NCBI GenBank assembly: GCA_014894395.1
Contig: JADBLO010000039.1
Coordinates: 1-64,000 of the forward strand
DNA: 64,000 bases
Direction of reading: 5' to 3'
From: Thermoplasmata archaeon
GTDB taxonomy: Archaea; Thermoplasmatota; E2; DHVEG-1
Of the stretch, positions 18,412 through 27,585 are shown piece by piece. Each line of letters opens with the position of its first letter. The stretch's first letter is position 1. Both the position numbers and the translations under genes were made by a program. The notes below the pieces were generated by a model that was given only the letters and a program-made list of their open reading frames with translations, was not told the origin of the DNA and did no database searches.

Positions 18412-20322
18412 ATGACCGTTGATGATGTTTTAGCAGAAATGCGAGGCAAGATCCGAGGTTCAATACCTGCAAGTGTTGACATCTCTGAAGTAGAATTCGA
18501 AGGGGCGCTTCTTGTTATTTACACCAAGACGCCAGATAAATTTGCCAATAACAAGGATTTAGTTAAAAATATGGCAAAGAGCCTCCAGAAACGGATCGTG
18601 GTTCGCCCTGATCCGACGGTTCTCACCGATATTGATATTGCAGAAAAGAAGATCCGGCAGATTATCCCCAAAGAAGCAGAAATCACGAATATTTATTTTC
18701 AACCTGATGTCGGTGAGGTTACGATTGAGGCGTTGAAGCCTGGTGCTGCGATTGGGCGAGAAGGCCAACTATTGAATGAGATACGCAGGAAGATTAACTG
18801 GGCTCCTAGTATTGTTCGAGCACCACCGATTCAATCAAAAACCGTGCAGGAGATTCGTGGGTATCTCCGTTCAATGAGTGATGAACGGAAAGATATTCTG
18901 CGGAAGATAGGGCGAAAGATCCACCGTGGTGCCTCAACCGGGGAGAAATACGTTCGTATGATCGCCCTTGGTGGGTTCCGAGAGGTTGGCCGATCCTGCG
19001 CTATGTTGCATACCCAGGATAGCAAAGTGTTGATTGACTGTGGTATTGATGTGTCTGCGGAGAATAACGGATCACCGTACATTCATATGCCTGAGGTACT
19101 TCCCTTGGAGAAGATTGATGCGGTCGTGATCACGCACGCGCACCTTGATCACAGTGGGTTAGTTCCTATATTGTACAAATACGGATACGATGGTCCTATC
19201 TATTGCACGCCACCTACCAGAGATCTTATGACGTTGCTGCAGATGGATTACATTAAGGTTGCTGCTGCCGACGGCAAGAAAGTCCCCTACTCCTCTGAAA
19301 ATATTCGTAATGTCATTAAACATTGTATCGTGATGGGCTACGGGGACACGACCGATATCACTCCCGATATTCGACTCACGTTCCATAACGCTGGCCATAT
19401 CCTTGGCTCTTCTATCTGTCATTTCCACATTGGAGATGGATTGTACAACATAGCGTTCTCCGGTGACATTAAGTTTGAACGTACATGGCTGTTCAACCCT
19501 GCGGTAAACCATTTCCCTCGGGCTGAGGCTCTCGTCATTGAATCCACGTATGGAGGACATGATGACTTCCAACCCAGTAGGAAAGAGGCGACGGATCGAC
19601 TGAAGGATATTATCCGTACCTCGATGAAGAAGAAAGGAAAAGTTCTTGTTCCTGTGTTCGCAGTCGGGAGGAGCCAGGAGGTCATGATTGTCCTGGAGAA
19701 TCTCGTGAAAATGAAAGAAATCCCGGAAGTCCCCGTGTACCTTGATGGGATGATCTGGGAGGCTACCGCTATCCATACCGCGTACCCAGAATATTTGAAC
19801 AACAAGCTGAGAACACAGATTTTCCAACAAGGAGATAACCCCTTACTATCTGAGATTTTCAAACGCGTTGATAGCGGTGAGATGCGAGAAAAAATCCTTG
19901 GTGAGAAGGATCCCTGTGTGGTGCTGGCCACGAGCGGTATGATGAACGGTGGCCCGGTTATGGAGTACTTCAAACACTGGTCAGGGGAAAGCAAAAATAC
20001 GTTGGTGTTCGTCGGATATCAGGCGGAGGGCACCATCGGGCGGAGGATTCAGCGAGGCGCAAAGGAAATCCCTATGAATATCGGAGGTAATCTCGTAAGT
20101 CTCCCTGTTGAAATGAATGTGGAGACCTGCGATGGGTTCTCCGGGCATAGTGACCGTAGACAACTCGTGGGTTTCATTAATAACATGTCGCCCCGTCCCG
20201 AACGCGTCGTGTTTGGTCATGGTGAAGAATCAAAATGCCTTGATTTGTCATCGACAATTCATAAACGACTCAACATGAATACCGCAGCCCCCTTGAACCT
20301 TGAGAGCATTCGATTTGTCTAA
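18412..20322 (+). CDS. aCPSF1/FttA: KH plus metallo-beta-lactamase beta-CASP ribonuclease
   Basis: KH region GAAIGREGQLLNEIRRKINWAP; MBL motif THAHLDHSGLVP; beta-CASP FAVGRSQEVM, GMMNGGPVMEYFKHW, HSDRRQLVGFI. Confidence 0.96.
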   Translation: MTVDDVLAEMRGKIRGSIPASVDISEVEFEGALLVIYTKTPDKFANNKDLVKNMAKSLQKRIVVRPDPTVLTDIDIAEKKIRQIIPKEAEITNIYFQPDVGEVTIEALKPGAAIGREGQLLNEIRRKINWAPSIVRAPPIQSKTVQEIRGYLRSMSDERKDILRKIGRKIHRGASTGEKYVRMIALGGFREVGRSCAMLHTQDSKVLIDCGIDVSAENNGSPYIHMPEVLPLEKIDAVVITHAHLDHSGLVPILYKYGYDGPIYCTPPTRDLMTLLQMDYIKVAAADGKKVPYSSENIRNVIKHCIVMGYGDTTDITPDIRLTFHNAGHILGSSICHFHIGDGLYNIAFSGDIKFERTWLFNPAVNHFPRAEALVIESTYGGHDDFQPSRKEATDRLKDIIRTSMKKKGKVLVPVFAVGRSQEVMIVLENLVKMKEIPEVPVYLDGMIWEATAIHTAYPEYLNNKLRTQIFQQGDNPLLSEIFKRVDSGEMREKILGEKDPCVVLATSGMMNGGPVMEYFKHWSGESKNTLVFVGYQAEGTIGRRIQRGAKEIPMNIGGNLVSLPVEMNVETCDGFSGHSDRRQLVGFINNMSPRPERVVFGHGEESKCLDLSSTIHKRLNMNTAAPLNLESIRFV

Positions 20323-20344
20323 AAGAACCGGGATACGCTTTTTT

Positions 20345-21424
20345 TTACAGTAATTGAGCACGCTGACAGACGTAGAGATTCACATTCGTATGAAGAAGAT
20401 ACATCTCTTGGAGGACGTCTGGGTCACTTGGAGCAAAGCTATCCCCGAGTTCAATCGTATAGGCTAACACGCCCTGTGTGCCATACATCCAATCACATGT
20501 GTCCCCGAGCGTCGGGTATAAGTTGATTGATTGAGCGAGGAGGTAGTGATTGATGTTAGAGATGTTTTCCCCAATGGAAACAAAAACAGAGTTGTCCTTT
20601 GTTGGAATTAACGTATACCCCCACGGATAAAGAATTAATTCCCCGTAGGTGTGATACGATATTGAAATCGTGATGTTGTGTGTGTCCACGAACAGTCGAA
20701 TGGCTTGTGTTTCGTTTTCACTAAACGGTCGTTTCCCTCGATACGAATCACTGTTATCAAAGTAACTGGTTGAGCGAAAATATAAGAAAGGCAATAGGAA
20801 TAAACGGAGCCAGCGGTACCCGTAGTTCCTATTCAGGTCGACGCCAAGAGAGGTGATTTCTGTTTGAAATCCAAAGGAACCATGATTTGGTACACGGTTT
20901 TTTCGTGTTCCTGCTTCTACACCATCCGGGTTCACCATGGGGAGGACATAGATTTGGGTGTTGTTGATAGCGTCTTGCACTTCGCCTGCGCTGTTATTCT
21001 CATAATGTTCAATCATATACTGGATGAAATAGATTAAGACTTCATAGCTTGGTTTTTCATTCCCATGATGGGCACCCATAAAGAGTAATTCAGGTTCGTT
21101 TTCCTGTTGATTGACGTTATCGGAGAGTTTCACCATCCAGAGATCTCGGCCCTCGTATGTTTTCCCAATCGAGGTGACTGACACGATATCAGAATGGTTT
21201 GTTGCAAGACCCTGCAGGAGCGCGGTCATTTCATCATAGGTGTGATACAGACCTGGTGGGGTAATAATGGGAAAATGGTTTTGTATGTCTCTCAGGCGTT
21301 GTTCACGAACAGTTTTGAGTGTGAGATCATTTTTTGGTGATATCCACAACGATGCTGTGCTCAGTGATGGAACAACAAGCATTCCTACTAGAATAATACT
21401 GAGAGCAATCGTGCGTTTTCTCAT
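20345..21424 (-). CDS. Secreted M14-family zinc carboxypeptidase
   Basis: Signal peptide; MGAHHGNEKPSYEVLIYFIQYMIE (HxxE), VLPMVNPDGVEAGTRKNR, GVDLNRNYGYRW, ISYHTYGELILYPWG. Confidence 0.92.
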   Translation of the reverse strand: MRKRTIALSIILVGMLVVPSLSTASLWISPKNDLTLKTVREQRLRDIQNHFPIITPPGLYHTYDEMTALLQGLATNHSDIVSVTSIGKTYEGRDLWMVKLSDNVNQQENEPELLFMGAHHGNEKPSYEVLIYFIQYMIEHYENNSAGEVQDAINNTQIYVLPMVNPDGVEAGTRKNRVPNHGSFGFQTEITSLGVDLNRNYGYRWLRLFLLPFLYFRSTSYFDNSDSYRGKRPFSENETQAIRLFVDTHNITISISYHTYGELILYPWGYTLIPTKDNSVFVSIGENISNINHYLLAQSINLYPTLGDTCDWMYGTQGVLAYTIELGDSFAPSDPDVLQEMYLLHTNVNLYVCQRAQLL

Positions 21425-21509
21425 AAATCATCTCCTAATAAAGAGAACGTACCTCTTTATTATTCTTTCTATTCGATAAAGATGGCGGTAATGACAAAAA
21501 ACAGGTAGG

Positions 21510-22709
21510 TTAAACGAGTGTTGCTTCTTTTCGTCCTATGAGGAAGACGGCAAGGTAGGTTGGAACCTCCTGTTCGCCTTCGCTCAGGTGGAAACTCTGA
21601 TCATTCATCTCTAACGATACCGGTCGATGCACTGCAATACGCACAGGGTCATCAGGTAACACGACCGCGTCTCTCAGAGGGTCAAATTCTTTCAAATCAT
21701 CAACTGTGATTTTCACGACCTTTAACCCGGTCTTCCCATGTAGCGAAGATGGCAATCGAATAAGTCGTTTCACATCACAGGTGACCGGCTCATCAGTTTC
21801 CCCTGCACTTAGTGATACCGCGGTTTTTCGGAGAGCGCTATTTAAGAAGAACTTACGAATGGTCTTTGACTGATCAAGCAACCCGGTTTTTATCCGATTC
21901 ACCCGCTCCTCAGATAGCTCCTGCACCAGTCGCTCTGCATCGCGCTGGCTCACCCCATACTCCTGCAATTTTTTCTCTGGATCATCGCTTTTTTTGATTT
22001 CATCAACAAGCTCAATGATCCCCCGACTAATCCTCCCCTTCCACCCATCCTGATCGGGTGTTGGCATCTTCAAGCTTTTCCCACTGGCAAATGAGTAGCT
22101 TCCGTAACTTTTTCTCCCGGTGACTTGTTCATGGAAGATAATGGAATCCTGCAGATCACGCCCCGTGATATAATCAACGATCTCCCGCCGTTCATTGCTA
22201 TCCAAATCAAGAACTGCAGGATCTTTCACATGACAATGATACCCTCGCCCCCCGCTGAAATACAGCTCCATATTTTTTTCTTTGAACCCAAAATCACCAA
22301 GTAAAAACTCCTCAATCAATTTAATAAATTCTTTTTTCACTTCAACAAGTGACTCGACGTATCCCATTTTTTCTGCGTTGGGAAGATGATCAGAATCCAA
22401 ATCGAAGATAAGTTCAGCACCCATCCAGGTTTTCTCCGCCATCTTTGCTGCGTCTGGATGCTGGTAATACGCAGATGAATAGTAGGTATGCTGTGGAACC
22501 CGTTCCGCGAGGAAACTCCAGACCATTTCTCTTTTCTCAAAACCCAGGTGTCGCACCATACCTTTTCCGCCAAAGAACAGAAACGCAAATTCCCTGCGTC
22601 CAAAACGATCCGGGAGTCCTATTTTATTTGATGCGTAATACGTTTGAAACGAGTTTTTCATGAATTCTAATGATCTTTGAGCTGAAGGATCGTCTCCCAT
22701 GGTGAACAA
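21510..22709 (-). CDS. priS: DNA primase catalytic (small) subunit
   Basis: ELIFDLDSDHLP catalytic motif, LYFSGGRGYHCHVKDP, RLIRLPSSLHGKTGL; ATG at 22700 possible. Confidence 0.95.
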   Translation of the reverse strand: MFTMGDDPSAQRSLEFMKNSFQTYYASNKIGLPDRFGRREFAFLFFGGKGMVRHLGFEKREMVWSFLAERVPQHTYYSSAYYQHPDAAKMAEKTWMGAELIFDLDSDHLPNAEKMGYVESLVEVKKEFIKLIEEFLLGDFGFKEKNMELYFSGGRGYHCHVKDPAVLDLDSNERREIVDYITGRDLQDSIIFHEQVTGRKSYGSYSFASGKSLKMPTPDQDGWKGRISRGIIELVDEIKKSDDPEKKLQEYGVSQRDAERLVQELSEERVNRIKTGLLDQSKTIRKFFLNSALRKTAVSLSAGETDEPVTCDVKRLIRLPSSLHGKTGLKVVKITVDDLKEFDPLRDAVVLPDDPVRIAVHRPVSLEMNDQSFHLSEGEQEVPTYLAVFLIGRKEATLV

Positions 22710-22734
22710 TCAAAATATCATACCGGTGTATAAT

Positions 22735-22758
22735 CTTTATCCACCCGGGGAGATAAAG
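22735..22758. promoter_or_regulatory. 24-bp dyad between divergent priS and cdc6
   Basis: CTTTATC-CA-CCCGGG-GA-GATAAAG, 20/24 symmetric, centred in the intergenic region. Confidence 0.55.
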
Positions 22759-22788
22759 TTTTATTAATGGTAGACATTACCCTGTGGT

Positions 22789-23967
22789 ATGGGTAGTATT
22801 ATTGAGGATGAACTGTTCTCATCATCCGTGATCAAAGACCTTCATGCGCTTGATTTTGATTACGTTCCCGCGGAGTTGCCTCATAGAACCGAACAACTCA
22901 AAAAACTTGCTCAGATGTTCAAACCACTCCTTACCAATATCGCGCAGAATGTATTCATCGGAGGACCCGTAGGAACAGGGAAAACCGCGATGACGAAGCA
23001 TTTCTGTCAGTCGCTTGTTCAGATCGCACGGAAACAAGGAACGATGATCGAATACATCCATATCAACTGTCGGAAACGGTCCACGGATGCGATGGTTCTT
23101 CTTGGTGTTTTGACGCATTTTGATTCACGGTTCCCTGACCGGGGGTTCTCGGTGCAGGAAATGTTGCAGGTTCTTCGTACGCACCTCCAACGAAAAGAAG
23201 CACAGCTCCTTCTTGTACTTGATGAGGCAGATGCGTTGTTGAAAAAAAGCGGGCCAAATCTTATTTATGATCTCACTCGGTTCAACGATGAAACCATGAA
23301 AACAAGCAATCCCGTATCTGTTATCATGATTTCGCAGAAGGATGTGTTCTCCGAGCTGGACGCCGCAGCACTCAGCACGTTTAAACGGAGTAACGCGGTC
23401 GTCTTGGAGAAATATACCCGTGATGAGCTTTGTGATATCATACGGCAGCGTGTGGGTCTTGCGTTTCACGCAAACACGGTCCTTGGTGAGAGTGTTGATC
23501 TCATCGCTGATATCGCCAGCGAGTTTGGTGATGCACGGTTTTCTATTGAACTGCTATGGACAGCAGGGATGTACGCTGATGAGAAACATGCAAAGCAGGT
23601 GGTGCCTGAACATGTGCGTGCCGCCAAAGCAGAAACCTATTCGGTGGTCACTGAAACGAAGTTGAAGAATCTAGGAAAACATCAATTGCTTACGTTACTA
23701 TCGGTTGCAAAACGACTGCAGAAGGATGGTACTGCGTACGCGAACACTGGTGAAGTGGAGAAAACCTATGCGATCACCTGTGAGGAATATAACGAGGAAA
23801 CTAGGGCGCATACGATGTTTTGGAACTATCTGAAAGATATTGAACAAGCTGGATTTATCCGAGTGAAGCTCTCGGGAAAAGGTCAGCTTGGGACCTCGCA
23901 GCTTATCTCTCTTCCTGATATCCCTGCTGAGGTGTTGCGGTGTAAGTTAGAGGGACTTCTCACATAG
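22789..23967 (+). CDS. cdc6: Cdc6/Orc1-type replication initiator
   Basis: VFIGGPVGTGKTAMTKHFCQSL, LLLVLDEADALLKKSG, C-terminal winged-helix LLTLLSVAKRLQKDGTAYANTGEVEKTYA. Confidence 0.95.
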   Translation: MGSIIEDELFSSSVIKDLHALDFDYVPAELPHRTEQLKKLAQMFKPLLTNIAQNVFIGGPVGTGKTAMTKHFCQSLVQIARKQGTMIEYIHINCRKRSTDAMVLLGVLTHFDSRFPDRGFSVQEMLQVLRTHLQRKEAQLLLVLDEADALLKKSGPNLIYDLTRFNDETMKTSNPVSVIMISQKDVFSELDAAALSTFKRSNAVVLEKYTRDELCDIIRQRVGLAFHANTVLGESVDLIADIASEFGDARFSIELLWTAGMYADEKHAKQVVPEHVRAAKAETYSVVTETKLKNLGKHQLLTLLSVAKRLQKDGTAYANTGEVEKTYAITCEEYNEETRAHTMFWNYLKDIEQAGFIRVKLSGKGQLGTSQLISLPDIPAEVLRCKLEGLLT

Positions 23968-24648
23968 TCTGGTGAGAGGGCAGGTGTGGCAGTCCGGTTT
24001 TTTTTTCCGGCAGTTGTTTTTTGCGAGTTTTACGAGAAGTGCATGGAGTTCTTTGTATACCGGTACCAGTTCTTTTTTCGGGATTGTGTGTTGAAGCTCG
24101 TTTTCAAAAAAGTACTTGATATCATCGTAAGAATCGTTTAATACTTGAAACGGTACTCTTTTACAGATACGTTTCGTATACGCATCAACTACAAAGGTGG
24201 GATGATTTCCTGCGTATAAGAGTATGGAATCCGCTGTTTCCGGGCCGATCCCCCGCAAGGAAAGTAACTCATGGCGGATCTCTGTTTCATCTCGTGAAAA
24301 AAACTTCTGAAGATCATCTTGATATTTCTTATGTAAATAGGCGGCAAAGAGCTTGAGACGTCGTGCTTTTTGATTGAAGAACCCGGAGGGTTGTATCATG
24401 ATTTTAAGGTTTTCTTCATTTATATGAACGAAGGCGTTAATCGTTAGTGCCTTGTGTTTCTTGAGGTTGTCTAGTGCTTTTTCCACGTTGGCCCAGGCAG
24501 TGTTCTGGGTGAGGATTGCTCCGACTATGATTTCAAACCGTGGGTCGCTCTTCTGTTTTTGATGATATTTTTTATCGACAGGCCACCAGTGCTGATGCCC
24601 AAAATTATCCAACAACAGGTCGTAGATGGTCTTTGGTGAAATCGTCAT
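23947..24648 (-). CDS. HhH-GPD endonuclease III-related DNA glycosylase
   Basis: FEIIVGAILTQNTAWANVEKAL, LLSLRGIGPETADSILLYAGNHPTFVVDAYTKRI, FeS ligands CRKKKPDCHTCPLTRLC; 21-bp 3' overlap with cdc6. Confidence 0.9.
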   Translation of the reverse strand: MTISPKTIYDLLLDNFGHQHWWPVDKKYHQKQKSDPRFEIIVGAILTQNTAWANVEKALDNLKKHKALTINAFVHINEENLKIMIQPSGFFNQKARRLKLFAAYLHKKYQDDLQKFFSRDETEIRHELLSLRGIGPETADSILLYAGNHPTFVVDAYTKRICKRVPFQVLNDSYDDIKYFFENELQHTIPKKELVPVYKELHALLVKLAKNNCRKKKPDCHTCPLTRLCEKSL

Positions 24649-24671
24649 CGCAGCTCTTCCTGTAAAATATT

Positions 24672-25310
24672 TTAAAGGGATTTTTCGACGATACCAAGAA
24701 TCTCTGCTGATTTTTCCATAGCGTTTTGCAGGAGTTCATCCAACTCAGCAGAAACCTTTTGGACATACTCAGCATCGTTGATGGAACAGAGGTTGATTCG
24801 GACATTCAGCATCGCAGCCTGTAACCCTGTTTGTGCCATCAATGCTGAAACCGCTGCGTCGCTAATTGAGTTTTTGTTCCCTTTCTCTGCGACAATTCGT
24901 GCGACATCAAGGATTTGCGTGCATTTTCGTGCTGTCTCTAACGGTACGTCTGCTGCATGTTTAAACGCGTTCTGCATTGCGTGTCGTCTGTGTTCTTTCT
25001 GGTCTTCTGTTTCTTTTGGCATTGTTAGTGCTTTCATGACTTCATTGAATGCTTCTGTGTCCTTGTCAATAAGCTCAGTGAGATGTTTCCTGAGTTCTTC
25101 ACTTCGTTGTAAGATTTCTTTTATCTCGTCTTGTGCTGCTTCGTAGCCTTGTTTTCCTCTTGTGAGGTTGCAGACCATTGATGAAAGCGCAGCGCCCAAC
25201 GCGCCTGATAATGCAGCCACACTCCCACCGCCTGGCGCTGGGCTACTTGACGCAAGTTCATCGAGAAACATTTTTATGTTCATTTTCACTAGTTTCGTCA
25301 TGTTGATCAC
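24672..25310 (-). CDS. Cyclodeaminase/cyclohydrolase (FTCD C-terminal-like, FchA type)
   Basis: FLDELASSSPAPGGGSVAALSGALGAALSSMVCNLT. Confidence 0.92.
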   Translation of the reverse strand: MINMTKLVKMNIKMFLDELASSSPAPGGGSVAALSGALGAALSSMVCNLTRGKQGYEAAQDEIKEILQRSEELRKHLTELIDKDTEAFNEVMKALTMPKETEDQKEHRRHAMQNAFKHAADVPLETARKCTQILDVARIVAEKGNKNSISDAAVSALMAQTGLQAAMLNVRINLCSINDAEYVQKVSAELDELLQNAMEKSAEILGIVEKSL

Positions 25311-26215
25311 TTTTTTATTTCTAAAAGTCTTTTTTCTAGAACCTGATCAACGGTGAACTTCTCAAGTCGGAGGTAATGATTCGTGACATCAACCAATGCT
25401 TCTAGCGGAATCAGCCCAACGATCTCGCTGCCGATCACTGGGACGCCATATCTGTCTGCCTCATTTTTTATGGTTTCAAACACACGAAAGATCGAGGTTT
25501 TTTGGTAATTCGTCAGATTCATCGATACCTGGACGATACCACGTTCTTTGATTTCGAATCCTTTTGCTTTCACGTATCGGTAGCCGCCACTGCTGTGTCT
25601 TACTACCTTGGCAATCTCATCTGCAATCTTGATATTGGTAGTACCAAGGTTGACGTTGAAGGCGATAAGGAAAAACCGTGCTCCTACTGCGGTTGCTCCA
25701 GCGGTTGGATGCATCTTGTTTGGACCATAGTCCGGGACTTTGTCAGGGTTCTTTCCCATTTCTGCTTTAAGTCCTTCGTACTCACCTCGTCGTACATCGG
25801 CGAGGTTTCGCCGGTCTTCTCGTTTCGCTGCTTCTTCATAGAGGTAGCAGGGGACATTGGTTTTTTCGGAGAACTCTTTTGCAAACTCGTTGGCGAGTTG
25901 AATGCATTCTTCCATGCCAACTTCTGTGATTGGAATAAAAGGGACCACGTCGATTGCTCCCATGCGGGGGTGTTCTCCTTTGTGTTTGTTCATATCTATG
26001 AGTTCGACGCATTTGAGTGCTATCTCTAGTGCAGCTGCCTTGACCGCTTCTGGAGTACCGATAAGAGTGACATCTGTGCGATTATGATCAGCATCAGGAG
26101 TAAAATCAAGTAAAGTGATGTCTTTATGTTTCTTAATTAAGTTATGGATTGTCTCGATAGTCTCTTTGTTTTTTCCTTCGCTGAAATTCGGTACACATTC
26201 AATCAGTCTTACCAT
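25307..26215 (-). CDS. ftcD: Glutamate formimidoyltransferase
   Basis: LIECVPNFSEGKNKETIE, DADHNRTDVTLIG, GEHPRMGAIDVVPFIP; overlaps the cyclodeaminase gene by 4 bp. Confidence 0.94.
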   Translation of the reverse strand: MVRLIECVPNFSEGKNKETIETIHNLIKKHKDITLLDFTPDADHNRTDVTLIGTPEAVKAAALEIALKCVELIDMNKHKGEHPRMGAIDVVPFIPITEVGMEECIQLANEFAKEFSEKTNVPCYLYEEAAKREDRRNLADVRRGEYEGLKAEMGKNPDKVPDYGPNKMHPTAGATAVGARFFLIAFNVNLGTTNIKIADEIAKVVRHSSGGYRYVKAKGFEIKERGIVQVSMNLTNYQKTSIFRVFETIKNEADRYGVPVIGSEIVGLIPLEALVDVTNHYLRLEKFTVDQVLEKRLLEIKK

Positions 26216-26273
26216 AGGGATTCACCGTAAACCTTAATCGGGAGTCCTTCATTTAACTATTTGGGAACACGGT

Positions 26274-27491
26274 ATGGAATCTGTTGACCTCCTCATCACT
26301 AATGCAAACGAACTGCTGACGCTGAAAGGGCCAAAAAAACCCAGGACACGGGAGCAGATGAAGAGACTTTCCATCATTAAGAACGGGTCGGTTGCCGTAA
26401 AGAATGGTCTGATCGTTGATGTCGGGCGGAATCTTCGATACAAGGCGGAAACAACCATAGATGCTTCTGGGAAGCTCGTGATGCCTGGGTTTGTGGATCC
26501 TCATACACATGTGGTGTTTGCAGGGTCCCGTGAGTTTGAGCTGGATTTGAAGCTTGCTGGTGTTCCGTATATGGAGATTCTGAAGCGCGGGGGCGGGATA
26601 TTTTATACCGTGAAGGAAACACGAAAAGCCTCTCCTACACAGTTGTTGCAGCAGAGTAAGAAACGTCTTGATACGATGCTTTCGTATGGGACAACTTCTT
26701 GTGAGGCGAAAACTGGATATGGATTGGATGTTGAAACTGAGATAAAGATACTGAAGGTTCAGAAGAAACTTCAGGAGGCTCATCCGATGGATTTGGTTTC
26801 GACGTTCCTGGGTGCGCATACGATACCAAAGGATCAGCAAGCTACTGAGTACATACGAACGGTGATTACAGAGATGCTTCCGAAAACCAAGGGTCTGGCG
26901 CGGTTCTGTGACGTGTTTTGTGAGAAAGGAGTTTTTACGGTTGCTCAATCAAGAAAAATCCTTGATGCTGGAAAACAATATGGTCTTATCCCGAAGATTC
27001 ATGCGGATGAGATTGTGGATACTGGGGGCGCATCTCTCGCGGCAGAGGTTGGTGCGATCAGTGCAGATCATTTGTTGATGTCATCTGAGACTGGTTTAAG
27101 GGCAATGGCGCAGAAGGGTGTGATTGGGGTGCTTCTGCCGGGGACTCCGTTTTGTTTGATGATGCAGCGGTACGCACCAGCACGACAGATCATTGAATGT
27201 GGTGTTCCGGTTGCGTTAGCGACTGATTTGAACCCGAATTGTTGGACGGAGAGTATGCAGTTGATGATTCAGCTTGCGTGTTTGAAGATGCAGATGACTG
27301 CTGCAGAAGCGGTAACTGCGGCGACGTTTAACGCCGCGTGTGCTATTGGGATGCACAACACCGTCGGGAGTCTGGAGAAAGGCAAACAGGCTGATTGTAT
27401 TATCCTTGATTGTCCGAACCATCAGTTTCTCCCCTATCATTTTGGGGTGAACCTGGTTAAAACCGTGGTAAAAAAGGGTCGTGTACTGTAA
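26274..27491 (+). CDS. hutI: Imidazolonepropionase
   Basis: MPGFVDPHTHVVFAGSREFE, GGGIFYTVKETR, EAKTGYGLDVETEIKIL, HADEIVDTGGA, ATDLNPNC. Confidence 0.94.
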   Translation: MESVDLLITNANELLTLKGPKKPRTREQMKRLSIIKNGSVAVKNGLIVDVGRNLRYKAETTIDASGKLVMPGFVDPHTHVVFAGSREFELDLKLAGVPYMEILKRGGGIFYTVKETRKASPTQLLQQSKKRLDTMLSYGTTSCEAKTGYGLDVETEIKILKVQKKLQEAHPMDLVSTFLGAHTIPKDQQATEYIRTVITEMLPKTKGLARFCDVFCEKGVFTVAQSRKILDAGKQYGLIPKIHADEIVDTGGASLAAEVGAISADHLLMSSETGLRAMAQKGVIGVLLPGTPFCLMMQRYAPARQIIECGVPVALATDLNPNCWTESMQLMIQLACLKMQMTAAEAVTAATFNAACAIGMHNTVGSLEKGKQADCIILDCPNHQFLPYHFGVNLVKTVVKKGRVL

Positions 27492-27585
27492 GTTTTCTTA
27501 TTTTTTTATGTCGCAACTCTAATATATGAATACGACAATAATTATTTATAGAGTAATATTTAAAAACAGAGATTCGTGGATTATC

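Noticed and set aside
19159-19830. 223-aa minus-strand ORF antisense to aCPSF1
   Set aside because: The opposite strand encodes an unambiguous aCPSF1; antisense ORFs here are a codon-usage artefact.
5932-22778. Shared 12-mer atggtagacatt upstream of the 5966 ORF and of cdc6
   Set aside because: Only two occurrences noticed and no conserved placement relative to promoters; likely chance.
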